Shown here: positions 1 to 8,310 of the stretch, one piece after another
How positions within the stretch are numbered: position 1 is the stretch's first letter
Layout of the letters: the number at the start of each line of letters is the position of its first letter
Assembly (NCBI RefSeq): GCF_000720475.1
Contig: NZ_JOAP01000005.1
Coordinates: 441,199 to 505,198, forward strand
Length of the DNA: 64,000 nucleotides
Direction: 5' to 3'
Source: Streptomyces aureocirculatus
GTDB lineage: Bacteria; Actinomycetota; Actinomycetes; Streptomycetales; Streptomycetaceae
Program-made: the position numbers and the translations under genes
The notes under the pieces: model-generated
Told to the model about the DNA's origin: nothing
What the model saw: only the letters and a program-made list of their open reading frames with translations
Database searches by the model: none

Positions 1-109
1 GGGCGCGCGGGCGCGGTCGTGCGCTTCTCGACCGAGGCACGAGGGTACGGCGGTGCCGCTTGCGCCGCTCAGGTATCGGTGAGGATCAAGGGACCTGTAG
101 GTTCGGCGC

Positions 110-550
110 ATGGAGGAGCTGGACCGACAGATCGTGCAGTTGCTCGTCAAGGACGGGCGGATGAGCTACACCGACCTGGGCAAGGCCACGGGCCTGTCGA
201 CGTCGGCGGTGCACCAGCGGGTGCGCCGCCTCGAGCAGCGCGGGGTGATCCGTGGGTATGCCGCGGTCGTCGACCCCGAAGCCGTCGGCCTGCCGCTCAC
301 GGCGTTCATCGCGGTGAAGCCGTTCGACCCCAGCGCGCCCGACGACATCGCCGAGCGGCTCGCGGGAGTCCCCGAGATCGAGGCCTGCCACAGCGTCGCG
401 GGGGCGGAGAACTACCTGCTCAAGGTGCGGGTGGCGACCCCGCACGAACTGGAGAACCTGCTGGCGAGGCTGCGCACGCTCGCCGGTGTCTCCACGCACA
501 CCACGGTCTGCCTCTCCACGCCCTACGAGGCGCGGCCGCCGCGGATCTGA
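110..550 (+). CDS. Lrp/AsnC family transcriptional regulator
   Basis: This 146-residue protein has the usual length and layout of an Lrp/AsnC regulator. A winged helix-turn-helix fills about residues 3-50 (LGKATGLSTSAVHQRVRRLE is the recognition region). A RAM ligand-binding domain follows at about 65-140. Such proteins form dimers or octamers and usually respond to amino acids. The ATG at 110 is chosen because the domain begins right there. No good ribosome binding site precedes it, but a TAGGTT hexamer ends six bases upstream (98-103), so a leaderless transcript is possible. The amidohydrolase gene follows on the same strand after 64 bp and may be its target or partner. The effector is unknown. 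Confidence 0.9.
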   Translation: MEELDRQIVQLLVKDGRMSYTDLGKATGLSTSAVHQRVRRLEQRGVIRGYAAVVDPEAVGLPLTAFIAVKPFDPSAPDDIAERLAGVPEIEACHSVAGAENYLLKVRVATPHELENLLARLRTLAGVSTHTTVCLSTPYEARPPRI

Positions 551-614
551 CCCGGCAGGACGCCGGGGGACCCCGCGGGCGCCCCGCGCGCCCCCAGGCG
601 CGAGACTGGTCCCC

Positions 615-2378
615 ATGAGCGAGCGCACCACGCCCGAGAGCGGGCACCGCACCGTCCTGCTGCGCGGCGGAGAAGTCCACAGCCCCGCCGACCCCTTCGC
701 GACCGCGATGGTCGTCGAGCGGGGGCATGTCGCCTGGGTCGGTTCCGAGGGTGCGGCCGACGCCTTCGCCGACGGCGTCGACGAAACCGTCGACCTGGAA
801 GGCGCCCTGGTCACTCCGGCCTTCACCGATGCCCATGTGCACACGACGGCAACCGGTATCGCGCTCACGGGGCTCGACCTCTCGCGCGCCCGGAGCCTGG
901 CCGAGGCGCTCGTTCTCGTACGCGAACATACGGCCGCGCGTCCGCACGACCGTGTGCTGCTCGGCCACGGCTGGGACGCCGCCCGCTGGCCCGGCGGCCG
1001 ACCGCCCACGCGCGCGGAGCTCGACGAGGCCACCGGCGACCGCCCGCTCTATCTGACGCGCATCGACGTGCACTCCGCCGTCGCCACCACCGCGCTCCTC
1101 GACCTCGTACCCGGAATCGCCGAGAAGGCCGGATTCCACGCGGACGCGCCCCTGACGGCCGACGCGCACCACGCCGTCCGTGCCGCCGCCCACGCGGCCG
1201 TGACGCCCGTGCAGCGGCGCGAGGCCCAGCAGGCCGCACTCCGGCACGCCGTGTCGCTCGGCATCGGATCGGTGCACGAGTGCGGGGGCCCCACCATCTC
1301 CGACGAGGAGGACTTCACGGCGCTCCTCGCCCTCGCCGCGACGGAGCCCGGTCCGCGCGTCGTCGGCTACTGGGCCGAACAGGGGCCGGAAGGGGTCGCC
1401 CGCGCCCGGGAGTTGGGCGCGGCGGGCGCGGCCGGGGACCTCTTCGTGGACGGGGCGCTCGGCTCGCACACGGCATGGCTCGGCGAGCGGTACGCGGACG
1501 GTGGCGCGGGGACGGCGGGGCGTGCCGCCGACGGTGGCGCGAGGACGGCGGGGCGTGCCGCCCACGGCGACACGGGGACGGCGGGGAGCGCCGCCCATGG
1601 TGGCGTCGGGACGGCAGGGTGTGCTGCCGATGGCCTGTGCGGGAACTCCTACCTGTCCCCGGGCGACGTCGCGGCGCATGTGACGGCCTGTGCGGAGGCG
1701 GGCATGCAGGCCGGTTTCCACGCCATCGGGGACGCCGCCGTGACGGCCGTCGTCGACGGCATGCGCGCGGCGGCCGAGACGGTGGGGCTCGCCCGGATCC
1801 GTGCGGCGAGGCACCGCGTCGAGCACGCCGAGATGCTCACCCCCGAGACCGTCGCCGCGTTCGCCGAACTCGGCCTCACCGCGTCCGTGCAGCCCGCCTT
1901 CGACGCGCTGTGGGGCGGCGACGAGGGCATGTACGCCCAGCGCCTGGGTGCCGAACGCGCGCGCTCCCTCAACCCGTACGCGGCCCTGCTGCGCGCCGGG
2001 GTCCCGCTGGCCTTCGGCTCCGACAGCCCCGTCACGCCGCTCGACCCCTGGGGCACCGTCCGCGCGGCCGCCTTCCACCGCACGCCGGAGCACCGGGTGT
2101 CCGTACGCGCCGCGTTCACCGCCCACACGCGCGGCGGCTGGCGGGCCGTCGGCCGCGACGACGCGGGCGTCCTGGTGCCCGGCGCACCGGCCGACTACGC
2201 CGTGTGGCGCACCGGCGAACTCGTCGTCCAGGCCCCCGACGACCGGGTCGCCCGCTGGTCCACCGATCCGCGCTCCGGCACCCCTGGCCTGCCCGACCTC
2301 ACCCCGGGCTCCGAGCTGCCCGTCTGCCTGCGGACCGTGGTCGGCGGTCGGACGGTATTCGTACGGCCCAACGAGTGA
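615..2378 (+). CDS. Amidohydrolase family protein (YtcJ/exoenzyme regulator-like)
   Basis: The 587-residue product belongs to the metal-dependent amidohydrolase superfamily, YtcJ-like branch. The sequence shows the N-terminal beta domain, then FTDAHVHTTATG carrying the first metal-binding HxH pair, a later HRVEHAEM histidine motif, and AFGSDSPVTPLDPW with the C-terminal catalytic aspartate. The hydrolysed substrate cannot be told from sequence. The ATG at 615 is preferred over an in-frame codon at 486 because 486 lies inside the upstream regulator gene. An odd feature is a run of four 11-residue repeats (DGGAGTAGRAA-like) after GERYA, coded at 1497-1628, which lengthens a loop of the barrel. 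Confidence 0.85.
   Translation: MSERTTPESGHRTVLLRGGEVHSPADPFATAMVVERGHVAWVGSEGAADAFADGVDETVDLEGALVTPAFTDAHVHTTATGIALTGLDLSRARSLAEALVLVREHTAARPHDRVLLGHGWDAARWPGGRPPTRAELDEATGDRPLYLTRIDVHSAVATTALLDLVPGIAEKAGFHADAPLTADAHHAVRAAAHAAVTPVQRREAQQAALRHAVSLGIGSVHECGGPTISDEEDFTALLALAATEPGPRVVGYWAEQGPEGVARARELGAAGAAGDLFVDGALGSHTAWLGERYADGGAGTAGRAADGGARTAGRAAHGDTGTAGSAAHGGVGTAGCAADGLCGNSYLSPGDVAAHVTACAEAGMQAGFHAIGDAAVTAVVDGMRAAAETVGLARIRAARHRVEHAEMLTPETVAAFAELGLTASVQPAFDALWGGDEGMYAQRLGAERARSLNPYAALLRAGVPLAFGSDSPVTPLDPWGTVRAAAFHRTPEHRVSVRAAFTAHTRGGWRAVGRDDAGVLVPGAPADYAVWRTGELVVQAPDDRVARWSTDPRSGTPGLPDLTPGSELPVCLRTVVGGRTVFVRPNE
1497..1628 (+). repeat. In-frame 33-bp tandem repeat, four copies
   Basis: Units begin at 1497, 1530, 1563 and 1596. 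The first two differ at few positions; the last two have diverged more. They translate as DGGAGTAGRAA, DGGARTAGRAA, HGDTGTAGSAA and HGGVGTAGCAA. The reading frame of the amidohydrolase is kept throughout. Confidence 0.9.
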
Positions 2379-2924
2379 CGTCCTCGGTGCGGCGCGGCTC
2401 CGAACGGGGCCACACGGCGCGTCGCCCGACCCCGGCCGTCTCGCCACTGACCTGCTGATCTACGCGAACACCGCAGGTCAAACGGCTATTGACAGACGGC
2501 CGTCGTCGACGGGTAGTTTCGGCCGCGTCCACCACAGGACGTCCGACCGGCGACCCTGCCCGCAAGCGTCGAACGCCGCTGGATCACGGGCGGTGCGCCA
2601 CCCCGCGCTCCGCCGCTGGGAGCCAGGTCCAGCGTCCTCGACGCCTCGGCGTGGGAACGCAGCCGCCGGAAGGGGGTCGTCCCCCCTGCTCCCCGGAGCT
2701 CGGGGGAGGTGCGACCCGGGTGGGGCCCGGACGCTCAGTAGACAACGGCTCTCGGTCGATCCGCAGCCAGCGGGTCCCAGGCCGGCCCGAAGGGCGCCGG
2801 GCCCGATCCGCAGGATCGCTCCTCCACGATGGTCCTTCCGTATCGCTCCTTCATCCCGCGCCGTCGCAACACCCCAGGCCCGGGCCACTATGGTGGTCCC
2901 CTGCGTACGAACGAAGGGGCAGTA
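2379..2924 (+). other. 546-bp non-coding stretch, possible structured RNA or long leader
   Basis: No convincing reading frame fills this gap between the amidohydrolase and the mannosyltransferase. It starts with a promoter-like sequence (2489-2519). Strong short hairpins follow: GGGGG/CCCCC at 2672-2685 with a TCGT loop, and CTCCCC/GGGGAG at 2689-2708. A further GC-rich inverted region lies around 2790-2810. This could be a long 5-prime leader of the mannosyltransferase gene or a separate small RNA. I do not recognise a known RNA family. Confidence 0.4.
2489..2519 (+). promoter_or_regulatory. Putative vegetative promoter
   Basis: TTGACA at 2489-2494 is a perfect -35 hexamer. TAGTTT at 2514-2519 is a fair -10 hexamer. 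The 19-bp spacer is one or two bases longer than ideal. It faces the mannosyltransferase gene, about 400 bp upstream of its start. Confidence 0.5.
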
Positions 2925-3755
2925 GTGAGCAACGGCGGCGGGATCAGCGAAGCAGCGGATGCGGGGCGGCAGTTCGGCCCGCTCGGCCAGGCCTTGGTGA
3001 TCATCCCGACCTACGACGAGGCGGAGAACATCCAGGCGATCGTCGGCCGGGTGCGCACCGCCGTGCCCGAGGCGCACGTCCTCGTCGCCGACGACAACAG
3101 CCCCGACGGCACCGGCAAGATCGCCGACGAGCTCGCGGCCGAGGACGAGCACGTCCACGTACTGCACCGCAAGGGCAAGGAAGGCCTCGGCGCCGCCTAC
3201 CTCGCGGGCTTCTCCTGGGGCCTCGAGCACGGCTACGGCGTCCTGGTCGAGATGGACGCCGACGGCTCCCACCAGCCCGAGGAACTGCCCCGTCTGCTCA
3301 CCGCCCTCAAGGGCGCCGACCTGGTGCTCGGGTCGCGCTGGGTGCCCGGCGGGCGAGTCGTGAACTGGCCCAAGTCCCGCGAGTTCCTCTCGCGCGGCGG
3401 CTCCACCTACTCGCGGCTGCTGCTCGACGTGCCGGTGCGCGACGTCACCGGCGGCTACCGCGCCTTCCGCCGCGAGACCCTGGAAGGGCTCGGCCTCGCC
3501 GACGTTGCGTCCCAGGGCTACTGCTTCCAGGTCGACCTGGCACGCCGCGCGATCAAGGCGGGCTACCACGTCGTGGAGGTGCCCATCACCTTCGTGGAGC
3601 GGGAGCTCGGCGACAGCAAGATGAGCCGCGACATCGTCGCCGAGGCGCTGTGGCGGGTCACCGCGTGGGGTGTGCGGGAGCGGGTCGGCAAGGTCCTCGG
3701 CGGCAAGTCGTCGACCGACGCCCGGCAGGACAGACCGCCGTCCGGCCCCCGGTAA
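2925..3755 (+). CDS. ppm1: Polyprenol monophosphomannose synthase (GT2)
   Basis: The 276-residue product is a family 2 glycosyltransferase of the dolichol/polyprenol-phosphate mannose synthase type. It would transfer mannose from GDP-mannose to polyprenyl phosphate on the inner face of the membrane, supplying donor for protein O-mannosylation and glycolipids. The motifs are VIIPTYDEAENI, VADDNSPDGTGK and the metal-binding VEMDADGSHQ, with the conserved GSRWVPGG and DVTGGYRAF further on. The protein lacks the C-terminal membrane domain of some homologues. The GTG at 2925, behind GAAGGGG, is preferred to an ATG at 2829 whose extra residues look non-conserved. fxsA follows after 49 bp. Confidence 0.88.
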   Translation: MSNGGGISEAADAGRQFGPLGQALVIIPTYDEAENIQAIVGRVRTAVPEAHVLVADDNSPDGTGKIADELAAEDEHVHVLHRKGKEGLGAAYLAGFSWGLEHGYGVLVEMDADGSHQPEELPRLLTALKGADLVLGSRWVPGGRVVNWPKSREFLSRGGSTYSRLLLDVPVRDVTGGYRAFRRETLEGLGLADVASQGYCFQVDLARRAIKAGYHVVEVPITFVERELGDSKMSRDIVAEALWRVTAWGVRERVGKVLGGKSSTDARQDRPPSGPR

Positions 3756-3804
3756 TGATCACCCTCTTACGCAGGTCTGAGGCGGGGCCAGGCACACTGG
3801 GAGC

Positions 3805-4401
3805 ATGACGACTGGCGCACCGCCTCCTACTCAGCCCGTCCGGCCCCGGCGCTCGCGGGTCCTCAGGTTCCTGCCGCTCGGCCTGGTCGCGTGGCTGGTC
3901 CTGGAGATCTGGCTGCTGACCGTCGTGGCGGGCGCCGCCGGCGGACTGACCGTGTTCCTGCTCCTGGTGGCGGGCCTGGTGCTCGGTTCCCTGGTCATCA
4001 AGCGGGCCGGACGCCGCGCCTTCAAGAACCTGAGCGAGTCCCTGCGGCAGCAGCAGAGCGGGGATGCGCCCGCCGCCGACTCCGGCGGTGGTGGCGCGTG
4101 GACCATGCTCGGCGGGCTGCTCCTGATCCTGCCCGGCCTCATCTCGGACGCGCTCGGGCTGCTCCTGCTAGTGCCGCCGCTCCAGAAGGTCCTCAGCCGC
4201 CGTGCCGAGCAGGCTTTCGAGCGCAGGGTGCGGGAGGCCGCGGCGGCCTCTCCCGGGGGCCTCGGGGGTGCTTTTCAGCAGGCCCGGATGCGGCACCCCG
4301 ACGGCAAGGTCGTCCAGGGCGAGGTCATCCGCGAGGACCAGCCCCCGGGCCCGGGGTCGGCACCGGGCCGGACCCCGGACGACCCACAGCTTCCCCGCTG
4401 A
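3805..4401 (+). CDS. fxsA: FxsA family inner membrane protein
   Basis: This is a 198-residue membrane protein of the FxsA/YeaL-like family. Two hydrophobic segments are close together at about residues 23-60 (LPLGLVAWLVLEIWLLTVVAG and the following stretch), and another lies around residues 93-118 (WTMLGGLLLILPGLISDALG). The last is the family hallmark. The C-terminal tail is charged and cytoplasmic. In E. coli FxsA relieves phage T7 exclusion by F; its role in actinobacteria is not known. It probably shares a transcript with the mannosyltransferase gene upstream. A strong terminator lies at 4501-4550, between this gene and convergent rbpA. Confidence 0.85.
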   Translation: MTTGAPPPTQPVRPRRSRVLRFLPLGLVAWLVLEIWLLTVVAGAAGGLTVFLLLVAGLVLGSLVIKRAGRRAFKNLSESLRQQQSGDAPAADSGGGGAWTMLGGLLLILPGLISDALGLLLLVPPLQKVLSRRAEQAFERRVREAAAASPGGLGGAFQQARMRHPDGKVVQGEVIREDQPPGPGSAPGRTPDDPQLPR

Positions 4402-4423
4402 GGCCGATCAGCGGCACCTATAT

Positions 4424-4461
4424 GGCCCGTCCGGCGTTTGAGGACGAGCGCGCAGCGCGAC
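4424..4461. repeat. Dispersed intergenic repeat GTCCGGCGTTTGAGGACGAG, first copy
   Basis: The sequence GTCCGGCGTTTGAGGACGAG followed by a GCGCGCAGCGCGA-like tail is repeated, with small changes, four more times near 8.3-8.7 kb. It lies between convergent genes. Sequences of this type are common between Streptomyces genes. The tail can fold on itself. Confidence 0.7.
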
Positions 4462-4500
4462 AAACGGCAGAGCGAGGGCGCGCCGCGGCGGCAGACGAAC

Positions 4501-4550
4501 ACGACGAGGGCGGGCCCACTGCACAAGCAGTGGGCCCGCCCTCGTCGTGT
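4501..4550. terminator. Bidirectional terminator, 23-bp perfect stem
   Basis: Positions 4501-4523 and 4528-4550 are perfect reverse complements with an ACAA loop. The element sits between convergent fxsA and rbpA and could stop transcription from both sides. There is no U-tract, as is usual in Streptomyces. Confidence 0.9.
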
Positions 4551-4573
4551 CTCCGCTCCGCGGTCCAGCGCGC

Positions 4574-4948
4574 TTACGCTGACTTGCGGCTGTCGCGCGG
4601 ATGCACCGCAATGTTCATCGCACCGGACCGGAGAACCGCCAAGCGCTCTTCGAGGACCTCTTCGAGTTCCTCACGCGTGCGGCGCTCCATGAGCATGTCC
4701 CAGTGCGTACGCGCGGGCTTGCCCTTCTTCTCCTCAGGTCCGTCGCCGTCCACGAGAAGTGCTTGGGCCCCGCAGACCTTGCACTCCCACTCCGGCGGGA
4801 TCTCCGCCTCCACCGAGAACGGCATCTCGAAACGATGTCCGTTCTGGCATGCGTACTCCACGGCCTGGCGCGGGGCCAGGTCGATGCCGCGGTCGGTCTC
4901 GTAGCTGGTCACCACGAGGCGCGTGCCGCGAAGAGCTCGCTCACTCAT
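4574..4948 (-). CDS. rbpA: RNA polymerase-binding protein RbpA
   Basis: The 124-residue product matches actinobacterial RbpA over its whole length. RbpA binds the principal sigma factor and the RNA polymerase beta subunit. It stabilises the open complex and influences rifampicin tolerance. The visible parts are an N-terminal tail (MSERALRGTRLVV), the core with CQNGH and CKVCG zinc-type residues, and the C-terminal sigma-interaction helix (THWDMLMERRTREELEEVL). The ATG at 4948 fits the family start. A GGGAAT-N18-GTT promoter lies upstream at 5010-5036, matching the sigma-R (thiol stress) control reported for S. coelicolor rbpA. Confidence 0.95.
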   Translation of the reverse strand: MSERALRGTRLVVTSYETDRGIDLAPRQAVEYACQNGHRFEMPFSVEAEIPPEWECKVCGAQALLVDGDGPEEKKGKPARTHWDMLMERRTREELEEVLEERLAVLRSGAMNIAVHPRDSRKSA

Positions 4949-5265
4949 GAATCGTGCCTCCCGGGCTTGTCGCCCACAGGACAGGTGTCGCTGTCGTCGT
5001 CATCCGGTCAACGTCCGGTCGGCGGTAAAGATTCCCGTTCAGGGTCATGCGTCGCCGTCGTATGCCGCCCCTTGTTGTACCCACCAGCGCCCGCTTTGTC
5101 ACATCTGGCAGCAGATGTCACCCAGCGTCTCTGATTCCTCAGTGCGCAGTAACGGTCCGCCTGGCAGGCCAAACGCGTACACTACCGGCCTTCGCCGCCA
5201 GAAGCTAAATCCGGTCGACAATCGGGTGTCCCCGCGTCGCGCGCCGCACGCCCTTCGCGTCCCGG
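4949..5265. other. 317-bp gap upstream of rbpA
   Basis: The stretch separates the end of the phosphodiesterase gene from the rbpA start; both genes are on the minus strand. It holds the sigma-R-like promoter of rbpA. I see no further gene in it. It is noticeably less GC-rich around 5100-5220 than its surroundings. Confidence 0.6.
5010..5036 (-). promoter_or_regulatory. Sigma-R type promoter of rbpA
   Basis: Read on the minus strand, GGGAAT (5036-5031) is followed after exactly 18 bases by GTT (5012-5010). This equals the known sigma-R consensus GGGAAT-N18-GTT. It lies about 60 bp before the rbpA ATG. Confidence 0.8.
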
Positions 5266-6033
5266 TCAGACCCAGGTTCCGCGGTCCTTCAGTACGTCGC
5301 GCAGCGTCTCGATGCGGTCCGTCATGATGCCGTCGACGCCCAGGTCGAGCAGGGCGTGCATACGGTCGGCGTCGTTGATCGTCCACACGTGGACCTGGAG
5401 CCCGCGCGCGTGGGCGGTGCGCACGAAGCGGTGGTCGACGACCCGGACGCCCGACTGCGCCTCCGGCACCTGGGCGCACACCGCCGAGATCCTGGGGGTG
5501 GCGGGCACCCCCAGGGAGCGCAGCCGAAGGCCGAGGACGCCGCGCGTACCGAAGGACGTGGCGAGCTGCGGCCCCGCGAGGCGCTGGGCGCGGGCCACGC
5601 GTGCCTCCGAGAACGAGCCGACGCAGACCCGGTCCCAGGCGCGGGTGCGTTCCAGGAGGTCCAGGAGCGGCAGCAGGGCGGGTTCCGCCTTGACGTCCAC
5701 GTTCCAGCGGACGCCGGGGAACTCCTGGAGCAGGTCTTCGAAGAGGGGCACCGGTTCGCTGCCCGCGACCCTTGCCCGGCTCACCTCGCTCCAGGGCAGG
5801 TCCGCGATCCGCCCGGCGGCGTCCGTGACCCGGTCGAGCGTCGCGTCGTGGAAGGCGGCCAGCCTGCCGTCCGACGTGGCGTGCACATCCGTCTCGAGGT
5901 AGCGGTAGCCCGCGTCCACGGCACGCCGGAAGGCGGTCACGGTGTTCTCCAGGCCGTCGGCCGCGCCGCCGCGGTGGGCGAAGGCCAGGGGGCCCGGGTG
6001 GTCGAGGTAGGGGTGGCGTACGCGCGGGGTCAC
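5266..6033 (-). CDS. Glycerophosphodiester phosphodiesterase
   Basis: The 255-residue product is a GDPD-family TIM-barrel enzyme that hydrolyses glycerophosphodiesters to glycerol 3-phosphate and an alcohol. The signature residues are visible: AFAHRGG (His20, Arg21), ENT (Glu29), LETDVHATSDG with the metal acid residues, and FHDATLDRVTD. NVDVK and HVWTIND occur later, as in homologues. No signal peptide is seen, so it acts in the cytoplasm. The GTG start at 6033 overlaps the stop of the YczE gene (GTGA), so the two are translationally coupled. Confidence 0.9.
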   Translation of the reverse strand: MTPRVRHPYLDHPGPLAFAHRGGAADGLENTVTAFRRAVDAGYRYLETDVHATSDGRLAAFHDATLDRVTDAAGRIADLPWSEVSRARVAGSEPVPLFEDLLQEFPGVRWNVDVKAEPALLPLLDLLERTRAWDRVCVGSFSEARVARAQRLAGPQLATSFGTRGVLGLRLRSLGVPATPRISAVCAQVPEAQSGVRVVDHRFVRTAHARGLQVHVWTINDADRMHALLDLGVDGIMTDRIETLRDVLKDRGTWV

Positions 6034-6707
6034 CGTTGCAGTATTGCCTGCTCCGACGGCTCGCCGGTGGCCACCGTACGGCTCGCGGACGGAGCGGGCA
6101 CGGCGAAGAGGCGCAGGAAGAACTGGGCGAGCGGGCCGATGCTCAGGGCGTACGCGACGGTGCCCACGCCAAGGGTGCCGCCGAGCAGGAAGCCGGTGAC
6201 GACGACCGCCACCTCCACCATGGTGCGCATGAGGCGGATGGAGCGGCCGGTGCGGGCGTGCAGGCCCGTCATCAGGCCGTCGCGGGGCCCGGGGCCGAAC
6301 CGGGCCGCTATGTAGAGGCCGGTCGCCACGCCGTTGAGCACGATGCCGGCGACCACCAGCGGGATGCGGACGCCGAGACCGTGCGCGTCGGGCACCAGGG
6401 CGAGCGTGCCGTCCATCGCCAGGCCGACGACGAAGACGTTCGACACCGTGCCGAGGCCCGGGCGCTGCCGCAGGGGTATCCACAGGAGCAGTACCGCTGC
6501 GCCCACGAAGATCGACACGACACCGATCGACATCCCGGTCCGCTCCGCCAGGCCCTGGTGCAGCACGTTCCACGGCTCCACGCCGAGGCCCGAACGGACC
6601 AGGAGCGCGGAGCTCGCGCCGAACAGGGCGAGACCGGCGTAAAGCTGGATGAGGCGGCGGGAGAGGTGCCGCGGAGCGGACCGGTCTGGAGTCGTCGTCC
6701 TGGACAA
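6030..6707 (-). CDS. YczE/YitT-like integral membrane protein
   Basis: This is a membrane protein of about 225 residues with roughly five hydrophobic segments (LIQLYAGLALFGASSALLV, IGVVSIFVGAAVLLLWIPL, LVVAGIVLNGVATGLYIAA, VEVAVVVTGFLLGGTLGVG and others). The GPGPRDGLMTG loop is typical of YczE. Members of this family are repeatedly found beside MocR-type regulators, and the divergent neighbour here is one. The substrate is unknown. The start is uncertain: TTG at 6707 follows a GGGGG stretch at good distance. The frame is open further upstream to 6806, but that would run into the regulator gene. It is coupled to the phosphodiesterase gene downstream. Confidence 0.75.
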   Translation of the reverse strand: MSRTTTPDRSAPRHLSRRLIQLYAGLALFGASSALLVRSGLGVEPWNVLHQGLAERTGMSIGVVSIFVGAAVLLLWIPLRQRPGLGTVSNVFVVGLAMDGTLALVPDAHGLGVRIPLVVAGIVLNGVATGLYIAARFGPGPRDGLMTGLHARTGRSIRLMRTMVEVAVVVTGFLLGGTLGVGTVAYALSIGPLAQFFLRLFAVPAPSASRTVATGEPSEQAILQR

Positions 6708-6804
6708 AAGAAGCCCCCGTGGTGGTAGTGGCCTGACTCGTGACACTCTGTGGCGTGGTGCAAGGCGCCAACCATGGTCAATTCGATGAAGGTGGACTGA
6801 GATC
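6708..6804. promoter_or_regulatory. Divergent control region between yczE and the MocR-type regulator
   Basis: The 97-bp gap separates two divergent genes and must hold both promoters. It contains the interrupted inverted repeat TGGCG/CGCCA around 6750-6770 and the short palindrome CCATGG just after it. These are candidate sites for the regulator, but no consensus is certain. Confidence 0.4.
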
Positions 6805-8310
6805 ATGGCTCAGTGGACATCAGCGGTGGGTTCGACCCAGCTCGCCCGGCTGCTCGCTTCCCAGCAGGCGCGTCCCGCGGGCGCGGGCACCCGCCGCCCG
6901 CCCGCCTACCGCGCCCTCGCCGACGGTATCCGCCTCCTGGTCCTGGAGGGGCGCGTTCCCGTGGCCGCCCGGCTGCCCGCCGAGCGCGAGCTCGCCGTGG
7001 CGCTCGCCGTGAGCCGGACCACGGTCGCGGCGGCGTACGAGGCGCTGCGCACCGAAGGGTTCCTGGAATCCCGCAGGGGAGCGGGTAGCTGGACCGCCGT
7101 ACCGGCGGGGAACCCGCTGCCCGCGCGCGGCCTCGAACCGCTGCCTCCCGAAGCGCTGGGCTCGATGATCGACCTCGGCTGCGCGGCCCTGCCCGCACCC
7201 GAACCCTGGCTCACCCGCTCCGTCCAGGGCGCCCTCGAGGAACTCCCGCCCTACGCCCACACCCACGGCGACTACCCGGCGGGGCTGCCCGCGCTGCGCG
7301 CCATGCTCGCGGAGCGCTACACCGCGCGCGGGATACCGACCATGCCGGAACAGATCATGGTCACCACCGGTGCGATGGGGGCCATCGACGCGATCTGCCA
7401 CCTCTTCGCGGGCCGCGGCGAGCGCATCGCGGTGGAGTCCCCGTCGTACGCCAACATCCTCCAGCTCATGCGGGAGGCGGGCGCGCGCCTGGTGCCCGTG
7501 GCGATGGCCGAGGGCCTCGGCGGCTGGGACATGGACCGCTGGCGCCAGGTCCTGCGCGACGCGGCGCCGCGCCTCGCGTACGTCGTCGCCGACTTCCACA
7601 ACCCCACAGGCGCGCTCGCCGACGACGACCAGCGCCGCCGTCTGGTCGACGCGGCCCGGCACGCGGGCACGGTCCTCGTCGTCGACGAGACGATGAGCGA
7701 ACTCCGCCTCGACGAGGGCCTGGAGATGCCGCGCCCCGTCTGCGGGTTCGACCCCGCGGGATCCACCGTCATCACCGTCGGCTCGGCGAGCAAGGCGTTC
7801 TGGGCCGGTATGCGCATCGGCTGGGTGCGGGCCGCGCCCGACGTCATCCGCAGCCTGGTGGCGGCCCGCGCGTACGCCGACCTCGGCACCCCCGTCCTTG
7901 AGCAGTTGGCCCTGAACTGGCTGCTCAGCACCGGCGGTTGGCAGCAGGCGGTGGACGTGCGCAGGGAGCAGGCCCGCGGCAACCGTGACGCCCTCGTCGC
8001 CGCGGTGCGCCGGGAGCTGCCCGGCTGGGAGTTCGATGTCCCGCGCGGCGGCCTCACCCTGTGGGTCCGCACCGGCGGCCTCTCCGGCTCCCGCCTGGCC
8101 GAGGTCGGCGAACGCGTGGGCGTACGCGTGCCCTCCGGTCCCCGCTTCGGCGTGGACGGTGCCTTCGAGGGCTATGTACGCCTCCCCTTCACCGTCGGCG
8201 GCGCGGTGGCGGACGAGGCGGCCGCCCGTCTTGCCGCGGCGGCTCGCCTCGTGGAGTCGGGCACGGGGGGCAGCTCCGGGGCGGAGGGGCCGCACACGTT
8301 CGTGGCGTGA
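6805..8310 (+). CDS. MocR/PdxR-type GntR regulator with aminotransferase domain
   Basis: The 501-residue product has the MocR architecture. A GntR winged helix lies at about residues 25-100 (GRVPVAARLPAERELAVALAV, then SRTTVAAAYEALR). A fold-type I aminotransferase-like domain follows to the end. Lys330 in GSASKAFWAGMRIGW is the expected pyridoxal phosphate lysine, and DFHNPTG is the cofactor-binding motif. Such proteins sense PLP or a PLP adduct and do not act as enzymes. The ATG at 6805 follows AAGGTGG. Its divergent YczE neighbour is the likely target, as in the YczR-YczE pairs described in other bacteria. Confidence 0.88.
   Translation: MAQWTSAVGSTQLARLLASQQARPAGAGTRRPPAYRALADGIRLLVLEGRVPVAARLPAERELAVALAVSRTTVAAAYEALRTEGFLESRRGAGSWTAVPAGNPLPARGLEPLPPEALGSMIDLGCAALPAPEPWLTRSVQGALEELPPYAHTHGDYPAGLPALRAMLAERYTARGIPTMPEQIMVTTGAMGAIDAICHLFAGRGERIAVESPSYANILQLMREAGARLVPVAMAEGLGGWDMDRWRQVLRDAAPRLAYVVADFHNPTGALADDDQRRRLVDAARHAGTVLVVDETMSELRLDEGLEMPRPVCGFDPAGSTVITVGSASKAFWAGMRIGWVRAAPDVIRSLVAARAYADLGTPVLEQLALNWLLSTGGWQQAVDVRREQARGNRDALVAAVRRELPGWEFDVPRGGLTLWVRTGGLSGSRLAEVGERVGVRVPSGPRFGVDGAFEGYVRLPFTVGGAVADEAAARLAAAARLVESGTGGSSGAEGPHTFVA

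Noticed and set aside
420..2447. A 675-codon open frame on the minus strand opposite the regulator and amidohydrolase genes
   Set aside because: It is antisense to two genes with clear family motifs, has no recognisable domain, and long antisense frames are expected in DNA this rich in GC.
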